Source of the DNA: an uncultured Alphaproteobacteria bacterium
GTDB lineage: Bacteria; Pseudomonadota; Alphaproteobacteria; UBA8366; GCA-2717185
Direction: 5' to 3'
DNA: 64,000 nucleotides
Assembly (NCBI GenBank): GCA_943788635.1
Contig: CALSRA010000003.1
Span: 62,001-126,000 of the forward strand
The notes below the pieces were generated by a model. It did not search any database, was not told the DNA's origin, and worked only from the letters and a program-made list of their open reading frames with translations. A program made the position numbers and the translations under genes. Shown here piece after piece: positions 23,824-32,999 of this stretch (position 1 is the stretch's first letter; every line of letters starts with the position of its first letter).

Positions 23824-24309
23824 ATGAATAGTGAAACCCGCCATATTCTTGTCGGCGCCGCCGTGATCGTGCTGATGCCCTTGCTGGCCTATGTGTTTTT
23901 CAGCGGTGACGCGCGGACCGAGTCAGCGAGCGGATATGAGCTGAAAGCCCGTTACAACCAGGTTGATGGCGTGACGGTCGGGACGAATGTGGTGCTGGCA
24001 GGGGTGCCGGTCGGCCAGGTGACGCGGCTCGATTTCGATGCCGAGGCATTGCAGGCGGTGCTGACCTTCACGATCCATGACGAAATCCGTATCCCTGATG
24101 ACACGGCGGCCGTGATTGCGAGTGATGGCATTCTGGGTGGTAAATACGTCAAGCTCAACATCGGTGGTTCCATGGACATGCTGGCACCGGGCCGGTCGTT
24201 TGAGTACGTACAGGATTCCGTGATTGTCGAGGCGCTGCTTGAAAAAGTGATCCTGTGGGCGGAATCGCGACGGGATAAGGCGCGCGAAGAGGGAACCCAA
24301 TTGAAATGA
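23824..24309 (+). CDS. MlaD family (MCE) outer-membrane lipid asymmetry protein, copy 1
   Basis: Single N-terminal TM then MCE domain YELKARYNQVDGVTVGTNVVLAGVPVGQVTRLDFD...ASDGILGGKYVKLNIGGS. Confidence 0.9.
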   Translation: MNSETRHILVGAAVIVLMPLLAYVFFSGDARTESASGYELKARYNQVDGVTVGTNVVLAGVPVGQVTRLDFDAEALQAVLTFTIHDEIRIPDDTAAVIASDGILGGKYVKLNIGGSMDMLAPGRSFEYVQDSVIVEALLEKVILWAESRRDKAREEGTQLK

Positions 24310-24764
24310 AACGAAGCGTCATTGAAACAGTCCTTGGGGCCGTCGTCCTTCTGGTTGCCGGTGTCTTTTTCGCGTTCGCCTACAGCTCCGCGGATATCAG
24401 GCCGAATCTGGGTTATACGGTAAAGGCGAACTTCAACGCCATCGACGGATTGACTATCGGCAGTGACGTGCGTGTCGGCGGCGTCAAGGTTGGTGCGGTG
24501 ACGGGTATGGCGGTCGACCAGGACCTGTACGAGGCCGTGGTGTCGATGAATATCGAAGACCGGATCAAGCTGCCATCGGATACAGTCGTGTTTATTTCCA
24601 GCGATGGGTTGCTGGGCGGAAAGTATGTCCGTCTGCAACCGGGCCGTAGCGAAACCATGGTCGCCGCGAATGGTGTCCTGGCGAATACCAAGGATGTGGT
24701 CGGACTGGAAGAACTGCTCGGCAAGGTTATTTTCCTCGTTACCGATTCCAATGCGGCCAATTAG
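24306..24764 (+). CDS. mlaD: MlaD family (MCE) outer-membrane lipid asymmetry protein, copy 2
   Basis: MKRSVIETVLGAVVLLVAGVFFAFAY...YTVKANFNAIDGLTIGSDVRVGGVKVGAV...SSDGLLGGKYVRLQPG; starts on ATGA overlap with copy 1. Confidence 0.92.
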   Translation: MKRSVIETVLGAVVLLVAGVFFAFAYSSADIRPNLGYTVKANFNAIDGLTIGSDVRVGGVKVGAVTGMAVDQDLYEAVVSMNIEDRIKLPSDTVVFISSDGLLGGKYVRLQPGRSETMVAANGVLANTKDVVGLEELLGKVIFLVTDSNAAN

Positions 24765-25164
24765 GGCGGCAGGCTTTACGGCCGCGCTGCTTCTGGCGTC
24801 ATTGCTGCCGGTTGGCGGCGTGGCGGCTTTCCCCGGCGATCTGGTCATCATGCAGGGGCTGGACAAGGTCACAGCGCGAGTGTCGACTTTTGAGGCGCCG
24901 CTTGGCGTCGCTGTCCGGTTCGGCACCCTGTCGATCACGCTGCGCAGTTGCGAGCGTACCCCGCCCGAAGAACCTCCGGAATCAAGCGCCTTCGTTGAAA
25001 TTTACGAAGCGCGGAGCGACCAGCGGCCCATATCCCTTTTCGAAGGCTGGATGTTCGCGTCCAGTCCGGCGCTATCGGCGCTGGAGCATCCCGTTTATGA
25101 CGTGTGGGTGCTGGAATGCAAACGGACCGCGCCGTTGCCGGACCCGGAAACCAACCGCCAGTAA
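24751..25164 (+). CDS. DUF2155 domain-containing protein
   Basis: MRPIRAAGFTAALLLASLL signal peptide; LQGLDKVTARVSTFEAPLGVAVRFGTLSITLRSCERTPPEEPPESSAFVEI-type DUF2155 pattern (window reads MQGLDKV). Confidence 0.9.
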   Translation: MRPIRAAGFTAALLLASLLPVGGVAAFPGDLVIMQGLDKVTARVSTFEAPLGVAVRFGTLSITLRSCERTPPEEPPESSAFVEIYEARSDQRPISLFEGWMFASSPALSALEHPVYDVWVLECKRTAPLPDPETNRQ

Positions 25165-25165
25165 G

Positions 25166-25585
25166 TTATCCCGTCTGCGACATATAGGTGCCGCGGCCTA
25201 TGGCGATCAGGCGTTTGTCGTCGTCATGCACGTCAATATCGACGACGGCAATGGATCTCCCGGTACGGCGGACGCGGGCGGTTGCGGTCAGGTCGGTATT
25301 GATCGCCGGGCGCAGGAAATCGGTGCGGAAATTGACCGTCGGCACGACACTGCCGACCCGCATGGCCAGCGCATAATCCCCGGCAACGTCGATCAGGGAC
25401 GCGATGACCCCGCCATGGTACTGGCCGCTATCGGGGCGGCGTTCGAATTCCGGCCGCATCTTCACCCGCAGGATCAGGGTGTCGTTCCCCGTATCGATTG
25501 TGTCGACAAGGATTCCCATGAAGGAAAGAAAGGGCGATTCGTCCAGCAGCGACTGAACGTCATGTTGGCTCAGATAGTCGGGCAT
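25166..25585 (-). CDS. PaaI family thioesterase (hotdog fold)
   Basis: GQYHGGVIASLIDVAGDYALAMRVGSVVPTVNFRTDFLRPA hotdog thioesterase motif. Confidence 0.88.
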   Translation of the reverse strand: MPDYLSQHDVQSLLDESPFLSFMGILVDTIDTGNDTLILRVKMRPEFERRPDSGQYHGGVIASLIDVAGDYALAMRVGSVVPTVNFRTDFLRPAINTDLTATARVRRTGRSIAVVDIDVHDDDKRLIAIGRGTYMSQTG

Positions 25586-25618
25586 TGTTTTCCGTCTGTT
25601 TTGGTGGGGGAAAGTGTC

Positions 25619-26491
25619 TCAGGCCTGAATGAAGGATATCACGGGACCGCAGGTATGGTCCGGGCCGATCCACAGGGCAGGGTAGGGATGGTCGGTGTAC
25701 GGCACGCCGTTGTCGTTCAGCAGGCGACGGGTCGCATCAAGGTCGCGCACTTCGAAACCGACCGTGGCGACATAGGGGATACAGGGCGGGGTGACGCCCG
25801 GCGTCCATTTCGCCATACCCGCCTCGTTCATCACATAAATCGTGCCGCGCGGCAGTTTGAAGCGCGCGACATTCGGCATCACCTCTTTGCTTTCGATATC
25901 CAGCAGTTTTTGCAGCTTGTCGCTGGTTGCGGTGACGTCGGCGACGCAGAACCCGACCTCGGCCAGCGCGGATGCGCCGTTGGGGTGATCGAGCAAATGA
26001 GGCTGCCAGATCACGTCACGGGTCAGGTGTTCGATGAAGATCAGTTTGCCTTCGGAAAAATAAGCCGAATCGATGCTGATATTGCTGAAGGCGGCAAGCC
26101 GTGTTTCGGAACCGTCGGGACCGTATACCGCATCGCGCTGCAATCGGATCGGGGCCTTCACGCCGGGGGACCGGCTGCTCAGTGCCTTGAAGGTGGTTTG
26201 GGAATCGCCGCTGCCAATGGCGACGATATGTGCGCCCTCGTATCGTTCCAGGAAGGTTTTGACCGAACTGTGCAAAGCCGCGTCGGTCAGCCCGACGACT
26301 TCCAGGTAGCCTGATTCGAACATGGCGCAGTGATTGCCTGATCCCCAGGGGACAACGGGGCCGCCCGGTTCAACGGAACCGGAATGGAAACTGCGCGGTG
26401 TCAGGTTGAAGCCGAGGCCGCGATACGTTGCTTCGGCGGCATCAAGGTCGCGTACGGCAACGCCGGTATGGTCTAGTTCGAAGTCAGTCAT
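25619..26491 (-). CDS. VOC family protein (glyoxalase-like domain)
   Basis: FELDHTGVAVRDLDAAEATYRGLGFNLTPRSFHSG...GSGNHCAMFESGYLEVVG. Confidence 0.88.
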   Translation of the reverse strand: MTDFELDHTGVAVRDLDAAEATYRGLGFNLTPRSFHSGSVEPGGPVVPWGSGNHCAMFESGYLEVVGLTDAALHSSVKTFLERYEGAHIVAIGSGDSQTTFKALSSRSPGVKAPIRLQRDAVYGPDGSETRLAAFSNISIDSAYFSEGKLIFIEHLTRDVIWQPHLLDHPNGASALAEVGFCVADVTATSDKLQKLLDIESKEVMPNVARFKLPRGTIYVMNEAGMAKWTPGVTPPCIPYVATVGFEVRDLDATRRLLNDNGVPYTDHPYPALWIGPDHTCGPVISFIQA

Positions 26492-26507
26492 CGGGGCTGC
26501 CCAGTGG

Positions 26508-27917
26508 TCATTCCGTCGGAAATTTGTCGTCGAGTGCCGCCAGTTCGCCGAGTGTCAGCGGCTTGATCGGCGGGCGGATGCGGTAATAGCCGGTTTCCGT
26601 CAGCGTTGCACCCCGGGACGCGGCGATGATTTCAGACACCGTCAAACCGCACATCCGGCCCTGGCAGGGACCCATGCCGCAGCGGGTGAATACCTTGAGC
26701 TGGTTGGGTCCCATCGCGCCTTCACGCACCGCGATGCGGATATCGCCCGCGGTGACTTCTTCGCAGCGGCAGACGATGGTTTCATCATCGGGGGGTACGC
26801 AGAATGCCGGATCGGGGCGGAACAGCGTGTCCAGAAGCGGCCGGATCGCCAGGTGCCGAGCCAGGTCGCCACGAAGCGGGGCTGCGCGCTGGTCGCGTTC
26901 GGCCAGATTAAAGATACCAAGTCGGCGCGCCGTATCCAGCGCCGCAAGCCTGCCAGCGATTGCCGAGGCTTCGGCGCCGATAATGCTGCCGCCATCGCCC
27001 GCAACGGCGACGGTATCGCAGCTTGTCGTTCCCCAGGAATCGAGCACCGGCTGCCAGTAACGCTGATCCGCCACCCATTCATGATCGCAGTCGAGTTGCC
27101 GGGTGATCTGCGTATTGGGAACAACGCCCGCATGCAGCAGCAAGGTATCGGCAGACAGGGTATGCCGCATACCGCCGGATTCGAATGAAATCTGTTTGAA
27201 TTTTTCGTCCCCGGATGCGGCCAGATGCGAAACGCCGGAATATTGCGGTATGCCGGCTGCATTGATGTCGTGGCGCATCCGCTGGCCCTTGGCCAGATAA
27301 TCGCCGGCTTGCATCGCGCGGGGCAGCGAACTGGCTGCGGCGAGGTAATCGCTGAACTCGGTTGTTTCCAGTATTGCGGCAACATTGGCGCCGGCGGTGA
27401 TGAGCTGTTGCGCGATCAGCAACAGAAGCGGCCCGTTGCCCGCGACGATGATGCGGCCCGACGGCACGACCCCGGCGGATTTCAGCAATACCTGCGCCCC
27501 CCCGGCGGACATGACACCCGGCAGCGTCCAGCCGGGAATCGGCACGGGGCGTTCCTGTGCGCCGGTTGCCACCAGAATTCGTTTGCCGCGGACAATATGA
27601 GCCTGACCATCGCGGGAATAGGCGATGGTCCCATCGGCATCGACACGCCAGACGCTGGCCCCCGGGCGATAGCCCGACGCGGAGGCGCGAAAGGCGCTGG
27701 CGAGCGCGGCACCGCGTTGATAGTCCGGTCCCAGAAGCCGGGCTGTTTTGGGATGGGCGGTTTCGATTCCCCGATAGATCTGGCCACCGGGTTCTTCCTG
27801 TTCGTCCAGTAATAATACGGACAGGCCAAGGCTGCTGGCTTCCGTCGCCGCCGTCAGTCCGGCAGGGCCGCTCCCGATGATCACCAGGTCGGCGGATTCG
27901 CTGTTATCTCGGGTCAT
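26508..27917 (-). CDS. FAD/NAD(P)-binding oxidoreductase with C-terminal 2Fe-2S (BFD-like) domain; HcnB / opine oxidase subunit A / SoxA-like
   Basis: DLVIIGSGPAGLTAATEASSLGLSVLLLDEQEEPGGQIYRGIE...CRCEEVTAGDIRIAVREGAMGPNQLKVFTRCGMGPCQGRMCG. Confidence 0.9.
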   Translation of the reverse strand: MTRDNSESADLVIIGSGPAGLTAATEASSLGLSVLLLDEQEEPGGQIYRGIETAHPKTARLLGPDYQRGAALASAFRASASGYRPGASVWRVDADGTIAYSRDGQAHIVRGKRILVATGAQERPVPIPGWTLPGVMSAGGAQVLLKSAGVVPSGRIIVAGNGPLLLLIAQQLITAGANVAAILETTEFSDYLAAASSLPRAMQAGDYLAKGQRMRHDINAAGIPQYSGVSHLAASGDEKFKQISFESGGMRHTLSADTLLLHAGVVPNTQITRQLDCDHEWVADQRYWQPVLDSWGTTSCDTVAVAGDGGSIIGAEASAIAGRLAALDTARRLGIFNLAERDQRAAPLRGDLARHLAIRPLLDTLFRPDPAFCVPPDDETIVCRCEEVTAGDIRIAVREGAMGPNQLKVFTRCGMGPCQGRMCGLTVSEIIAASRGATLTETGYYRIRPPIKPLTLGELAALDDKFPTE

Positions 27918-28204
27918 GGCTCCAACCGTCGAACGCCGTCCTGGCGGCGAACCTTCATGCCGTCCTGGACCCGGGTCATGCAGGCCTGCCGGTTGGGGAT
28001 GCCGTCGATCTCCATCAGGCAGTCGAAGCAGACACCCATCATGCAGTAGGGCGCGCGCGGTGCGCCGGTGACGGGGGTCGTACGGGTGTGTTCCGCTCCG
28101 TCCGCCAACAACGCGGCCGCGACGGTTTCATGGGGCGCGACCTGCAGAATCCGGCCCTCGAATTCGATGGCGATCTTCGCCGCGTCATGCAGCCGCCGGA
28201 ACAT
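27914..28204 (-). CDS. (2Fe-2S)-binding protein, HcnA-like / sarcosine oxidase alpha N-terminal-like
   Basis: IAIEFEGRILQVAPHETVAAALLADG...RAPYCMMGVCFDCLMEIDGIPNRQACMTRVQDGMKV. Confidence 0.9.
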   Translation of the reverse strand: MFRRLHDAAKIAIEFEGRILQVAPHETVAAALLADGAEHTRTTPVTGAPRAPYCMMGVCFDCLMEIDGIPNRQACMTRVQDGMKVRRQDGVRRLEP

Positions 28205-29307
28205 CGAACCTCCGGGCGCTGAACGTTCCGAAATCCGGTGGGGTAACGCCATCGGCGATCCACTCGGCCGCGCGGTAGGCGTTTGCGGCGGCCAGGGTCA
28301 CGCCGCTATGCGATGTCGCGACGAAAGCACCGGGATGGCTTTCGGATTCATCGTAGATGGCGCATTTATCCGGCGTCAGAACCCGCACACAGCCCCAGTT
28401 GCGCACCAGCCGGACGCTGGCGAGTTGTGGAAAAAATTGCACGGCGCGCCGTGCAATCCGGCTTGTATCGATCAGGGTCGTGCCGTCGTTGAAGCCGATA
28501 TCTTCTTCCGTCGTACCGAACTGTAAGCCGCCTTCATCGGTCTGCCGGACATCGGTAATCGGCAGGTTCAGCCGCGCCTCGATTCGTTCGGTGATCAATA
28601 CCTGGCCGCGTTGCGGCCGGATCGGCACCCGAAGGCCGACCATGGGGGCGAGTGTCGAAATGCCGTGCCCTGCGGCGAGCACGATCTTGGGTGCTGTGAA
28701 GTTTCCGCCGCTGGTTTCCGCCGTAAAGCGATGATACTCGTGTGAAATATTCACAACCTCGCAGCAGGACCGGTACTGCCCGCCAAGGCGCAGGAAGCCG
28801 CGATGCAGCGCGCGCAACAGCCGCAGCGGATTGACATGGCCATCATCAGGACAAAAGGATGCGCCGACGACTTCATTGCCGATACGGATATTTGGCAGCA
28901 TATCCTGTACCGCCGCACGGTCGATGATGTCGCAATCGTATCCGTCCGGGCCGGCCTGCTGGCGCATGCGGTCGATTTCGCGTTGCCGGGTTTTCCAGTT
29001 CGGCGTCGCCCAGCAGCATCTGCATGCCGCCCTTGTTCTGGTGGCTGATCGAAATGCCGGCACTGTCGTTCAGGTCTTCGGCGAAACCGGCATACAGCCG
29101 CGCGGATTCGCGGCTCCAGTCCGTATAGCGCTGCATGCCCATACCCTTGGACTGCACCCATACCAATCCGAAATTGCCCCGCGCGGCGCGCAGGACATCG
29201 TCATGGCCGTCGAGGATCAGGGTTTCCAGCCCGCGCCGCCGTAGCCCGTAGGCAATGGCCGACCCGAAAATGCCGCCGCCGACAACGATGACATCGGCGC
29301 TATTCAT
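28185..29307 (-). CDS. FAD-dependent oxidoreductase (DAO family, HcnC-like), one frameshift near 28985
   Basis: MNSADVIVVGGGIFGSAIAYGLRRRGLETLILDGHDDVLRAARGNFGLVWVQSKG... continued in another frame by QREIDRMRQQAGPDGYDCDIIDRAAVQDMLPNIRIGNEVVGASFCPDDGHVNPLRLLRALHRGF. Confidence 0.88.
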
Positions 29308-29420
29308 GGCGTAACGGAGCGTTTACAGGCATTGGACTCTCCCTGAAATCGCCATAATGATGCGGCTTAATACCGTTGGGTGCAAGCCGCTTACCTGGGA
29401 TACAGAGGGAAAAGGCAAGG

Positions 29421-29855
29421 ATGATCAGCGGATTGAGCCATATGACATTTGTTGTTCGTGACCTGGACAGATTGGAAACAATTCTGACCGGTGTTCTTGG
29501 TGCGCGCCGCGTGTATGACAGTGGTGACGATACGTTTTCCGTGTCACGGGAACGGTTTTTTCTCGCCGGCGATGACGAAATCTGGATTGCGGTCATGGAA
29601 GGGGAGCCGTTGCCGTCGCGAACCTACAACCATATTGCATTCAAAATCGCCGATGCGGATTACGATTCATGTCTCGCCCGGGTGAATGCACTGGAACTGT
29701 CGGTCAAGGAGAGCCGCCCACGTGTGGCGGGTGAGGGCCGCTCCATCTATTTTTATGACGACGATAACCACATGTTCGAATTGCATACGGGAACGCTCGA
29801 TGAACGGCTCAGGCGATATGCCGCGCCCCCGACCAAGACTGACCCGGTCTCGTGA
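29421..29855 (+). CDS. fosX: FosX-type fosfomycin resistance epoxide hydrolase
   Basis: MISGLSHMTFVVRDLDRLETILTGVLGARRVYDSGDDTFSVSRERFFLAGDDEIWIAVMEGEPLPSRTYNHIAFKI...VAGEGRSIYFYDDDNHMFELHTGTLDERLRRY; metal ligands (His7, YNHIAFK His, FELHTG Glu) and Glu44 by direct numbering are retained. Confidence 0.93.
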   Translation: MISGLSHMTFVVRDLDRLETILTGVLGARRVYDSGDDTFSVSRERFFLAGDDEIWIAVMEGEPLPSRTYNHIAFKIADADYDSCLARVNALELSVKESRPRVAGEGRSIYFYDDDNHMFELHTGTLDERLRRYAAPPTKTDPVS

Positions 29856-29858
29856 GCG

Positions 29859-30734
29859 TTACCGGTACGGGGCCCAGCCGTAGCCGATATTCTCCAGCAG
29901 CGACATGACCCGGCGGCCATATTCCGTATAGATCGCGTAGCTTTCGTCTTCTGATTTTCGGCCGGCATCGGGGTCGTGGAACACGGCTGCCATATGCGGT
30001 TCGATGGAAATGCCACCGTCATAACCGGTGTCTTTCAGGTCCTGCAGCACCTGCGGGATATGGCCACCCCCTTCACCGGGGTAGCGGTAGTCTTCCCGGT
30101 CCCCATCCATCACCACGTCCTTGATATGGACATAGGCGATATGCGGCCGGACATTCGAGTAGAATTCCCAGGGGTCCTGATAATCCGTCCCGCCCTTGGA
30201 ATAATCCTTGGTGATGACCGGGTTGCCGGTGTCGTAAACCAGCTTCAGGCCGGGCACGGCATCCAGCATCTGCAATGTGTGCTGCCAGCTCATGCCGCCG
30301 TAATTCATGCAGTTTTCATGCACCGGCGTGATGCCGGCATCGGTGAAACGACGGGCGACCTCGCGCAGGCGGCGAAAACGTTCTTCCGCCATCTGGTCGT
30401 CGCCGTCACGCCGCGCGTAGCTCATGATCCGGATCAGTTTCGTGCCGAGCCGTTGCATACGCGGAATGGCGCGGTCGATCTCCGCCAGCGTAATGTCGAA
30501 CGGGTCGTCCACCTTCTTGCCCCAGTTGGCGATTGTCGAGCCGAAGCAATTGACCGATACGCCCGCCTCGCCAAGTTCCGCGCAGGCGCGATCGAAGGCG
30601 TCGTCCGGCATGTCGTGAATGTTCTTGCCGTCGATACCACGCGATTCGATGGCATTCCAGCCAAGCGATTTTGTCGCTTCGATTTGCCCCTTCAGCCCCT
30701 GTGCCGCTTCATCGGCGAACCCGGTCAGATACAT
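29859..30734 (-). CDS. Sugar phosphate isomerase/epimerase (xylose isomerase-like TIM barrel)
   Basis: MYLTGFADEAAQGLKGQIEATKSLGWNAIESRGIDGKNIHDM...PVHENCMNYGGMSWQHTLQMLDAVPGLKLVYDTGNPV. Confidence 0.9.
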   Translation of the reverse strand: MYLTGFADEAAQGLKGQIEATKSLGWNAIESRGIDGKNIHDMPDDAFDRACAELGEAGVSVNCFGSTIANWGKKVDDPFDITLAEIDRAIPRMQRLGTKLIRIMSYARRDGDDQMAEERFRRLREVARRFTDAGITPVHENCMNYGGMSWQHTLQMLDAVPGLKLVYDTGNPVITKDYSKGGTDYQDPWEFYSNVRPHIAYVHIKDVVMDGDREDYRYPGEGGGHIPQVLQDLKDTGYDGGISIEPHMAAVFHDPDAGRKSEDESYAIYTEYGRRVMSLLENIGYGWAPYR

Positions 30735-31799
30735 CTAGCGGACCTCCACTTTTTCGCCACCTTTGGCGCTTGATTCATACATGGCACGGATAAGGGCGAT
30801 GGCGCGTCGGCCCTCGGTACCGTCGACCAGTGGTTTGCGGCCTTCCCGCAGGGCCGCGACGACATCTTCGAAGTTCCACTGGTGCCATAGAAAGCTTATC
30901 GCCGCGGGGTCCGCCGCGCCAGCGCCACCGGCATCTGGATTGAAACCATGTTCGGCGCGGATCTGATCGTCTTCCGGCAACTTGTGCTGGAATTCCCAGA
31001 CCCGGAACTTGTCGTCGGTCATGAAGGCCGAACCCTTCGTGCCGCAGATCTGGATTTCCGCCGGATGGCCTTCTTCCGACCAGCAGGCGGTCGAGGCCTG
31101 GATGACACCCATCGCGCCGGATTCGAACTCGATCATCGCGACTGCGACGTCCTCGACCTCGATCCCGGTATGCGCAACGGTCTTGGTTTCCGCCCGCACC
31201 GTCTTCGGATCGCCCATGACGTATAGCAGCAGGTCAATCGTGTGGATCGCCTGGTTCATCATCGCGCCGCCGCCGTCCAGATCCCAGGTACCGCGCCACG
31301 CGCCACTTTCATAATATTCCTGCGAGCGCCACCATTTGACATAGGCATCCGCCATGATGACGCGTCCGAACCGTTCGGCATCGGCGGCCTGCTTGAGCAG
31401 TTTTGCCGACGGCACATAGCGGCGGGGGAAAACCCCGGCCAGCGTCACGTTGTTCCGCGCACAGGCGGCAATCATTTCGTCGACCCGCTCGGTCGTGACT
31501 TCCAGCGGCTTTTCGACGACGACATGCTTGCCCGCATTCGCGGCTGCGATGGTGGGATCGCGATGCGCGCCGCTGGCGGTGCAGACGGACACGACGTCCA
31601 GCCCGTCATGTTTCAGGAATTCGTCATAATCGGTGTAGCCGGCGCAGCCGTATTCAGCCGCCAATTCCTTGACCCGCTCGGCATTGCGACCGTGAAAGGC
31701 GACCAGTTCCGCGCCTTCCATTGCCTGTATGGCTTTCGCCTGAAAGGGCGCAATAAGCCCGGTTCCGGCAATGCCGAATTTATACGTTTTGGTTTCCAT
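30735..31799 (-). CDS. Gfo/Idh/MocA family oxidoreductase
   Basis: KFGIAGTGLIAPFQAKAIQAMEGAELVAFHGRNAERVKELAAEYGCAGYTDYDEFLKHDGLDVVSVCTASGAHRDPTIAAANAGKHVVVEKPLEVT. Confidence 0.93.
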   Translation of the reverse strand: METKTYKFGIAGTGLIAPFQAKAIQAMEGAELVAFHGRNAERVKELAAEYGCAGYTDYDEFLKHDGLDVVSVCTASGAHRDPTIAAANAGKHVVVEKPLEVTTERVDEMIAACARNNVTLAGVFPRRYVPSAKLLKQAADAERFGRVIMADAYVKWWRSQEYYESGAWRGTWDLDGGGAMMNQAIHTIDLLLYVMGDPKTVRAETKTVAHTGIEVEDVAVAMIEFESGAMGVIQASTACWSEEGHPAEIQICGTKGSAFMTDDKFRVWEFQHKLPEDDQIRAEHGFNPDAGGAGAADPAAISFLWHQWNFEDVVAALREGRKPLVDGTEGRRAIALIRAMYESSAKGGEKVEVR

Positions 31800-31845
31800 G
31801 TAAGCCCCCTGTTTTGGGGGCTATTCTAGATTGTAGACCCGGATG

Positions 31846-32892
31846 TCACCAGCCCGGATCGTGCTTTTGAAAGGGCGTCGGAATTTTCTGGATATCCTGC
31901 AGGATTTCGCCCAGTGGGCCGGGCGGGGTATCTGTGGGGATGAACAGCGACAGGCTGTCGACCAGCCCGGAATAACGATCCTCGATTTTCTTGGCGATGG
32001 TGTCGTAGGTGCCGACAGTGGCGAACAGGTCTAGCACATCGTCGGGGATCATCGCCGCCATTTCGTCCCAGCGTCCCTGCGCCGGCATGGGGCGCAGTTT
32101 TTCGCCAAGTTCCATCAGATCATGCAGTTCCAGCACCCGCCAGTATGACCGTGTTGAGCAGTAGAATGAAATCCGGAAGCGGATGTACTCACGCATTTTT
32201 GCCACGGCTTCTTCGTCCGCTCCGACCGCCATGAAGGCGCCCGCGACGACTTCGATATTTTTCCGGTCGCGCCCGCCACGGTCCAGCCCTTTGCCGATTT
32301 GCGCCAGTGTGCGTTCCGCCAGATAACGTCGGGTGCTGAACGGATGCAGCCGCACGCCATCCGCGACTTCACCGGCGACGCCCAGCATGGCCGGCCCCAC
32401 CGCTGACATGGCGATGGGGATTCGTGGCAGTCCCATCGGGCGGGGGGCGAAATTCGGTGTCGTCAGGGTCAGGGTGTAGGTGTCGCTGTGGAAGTCGAGC
32501 GGTTCTTCCTTTTCCCAGGCCCGCCAGACCGCGCGGACGGCGCCGACGTAATCGCGCATACGCGGCGCCGGCGGTGTCCAGGGGATGCCATAGCGGCGCT
32601 CGTTATGGCCTTTTACCTGTGAACCGATGCCAAGATAGAAACGCCCGTTCGACGCCTTGTTCAGGTCCCAGGCGGCATGGGCCATGATGGTCGGGCTGCG
32701 CGGGAAGGCGATGGCGACCCCGGTGCCAAGCTGAATACGGTCGGTGGCCAGCGCTGCGACCGCAAGGGGCGGGATGGGCCCATGCGCGTTTTCCAGCGCG
32801 ACGACGCCATCGAATCCGGCGTCTTCGGCTTCCTTGGTGACGCGCTGGGCTTCGCGAAGGTCGTCGTTCGGTATGTGATAGATCACGCGCAT
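31846..32892 (-). CDS. LLM class flavin-dependent oxidoreductase
   Basis: LAVAALATDRIQLGTGVAIAFPRSPTIMAHAAWDLNKASNGRFYLGIGSQVKGHNERRYGIPW is a luciferase-like monooxygenase signature. Confidence 0.92.
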   Translation of the reverse strand: MRVIYHIPNDDLREAQRVTKEAEDAGFDGVVALENAHGPIPPLAVAALATDRIQLGTGVAIAFPRSPTIMAHAAWDLNKASNGRFYLGIGSQVKGHNERRYGIPWTPPAPRMRDYVGAVRAVWRAWEKEEPLDFHSDTYTLTLTTPNFAPRPMGLPRIPIAMSAVGPAMLGVAGEVADGVRLHPFSTRRYLAERTLAQIGKGLDRGGRDRKNIEVVAGAFMAVGADEEAVAKMREYIRFRISFYCSTRSYWRVLELHDLMELGEKLRPMPAQGRWDEMAAMIPDDVLDLFATVGTYDTIAKKIEDRYSGLVDSLSLFIPTDTPPGPLGEILQDIQKIPTPFQKHDPGW

Positions 32893-32999
32893 GCAAAGCG
32901 GCTCCCGGTCAGTTTGCTGTTCTGATATTCGATAAGAGTATCGAGCAGGTGACGATGGAATCCATCATTTTTTGGGGCCGCGAGCATGGCCTCGCTGAA

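Noticed and set aside
24812-26314. 500-aa plus-strand ORF across DUF2155, thioesterase and VOC genes
   Set aside because: Overlaps three well-supported genes in another frame or on the other strand; no recognisable domain.
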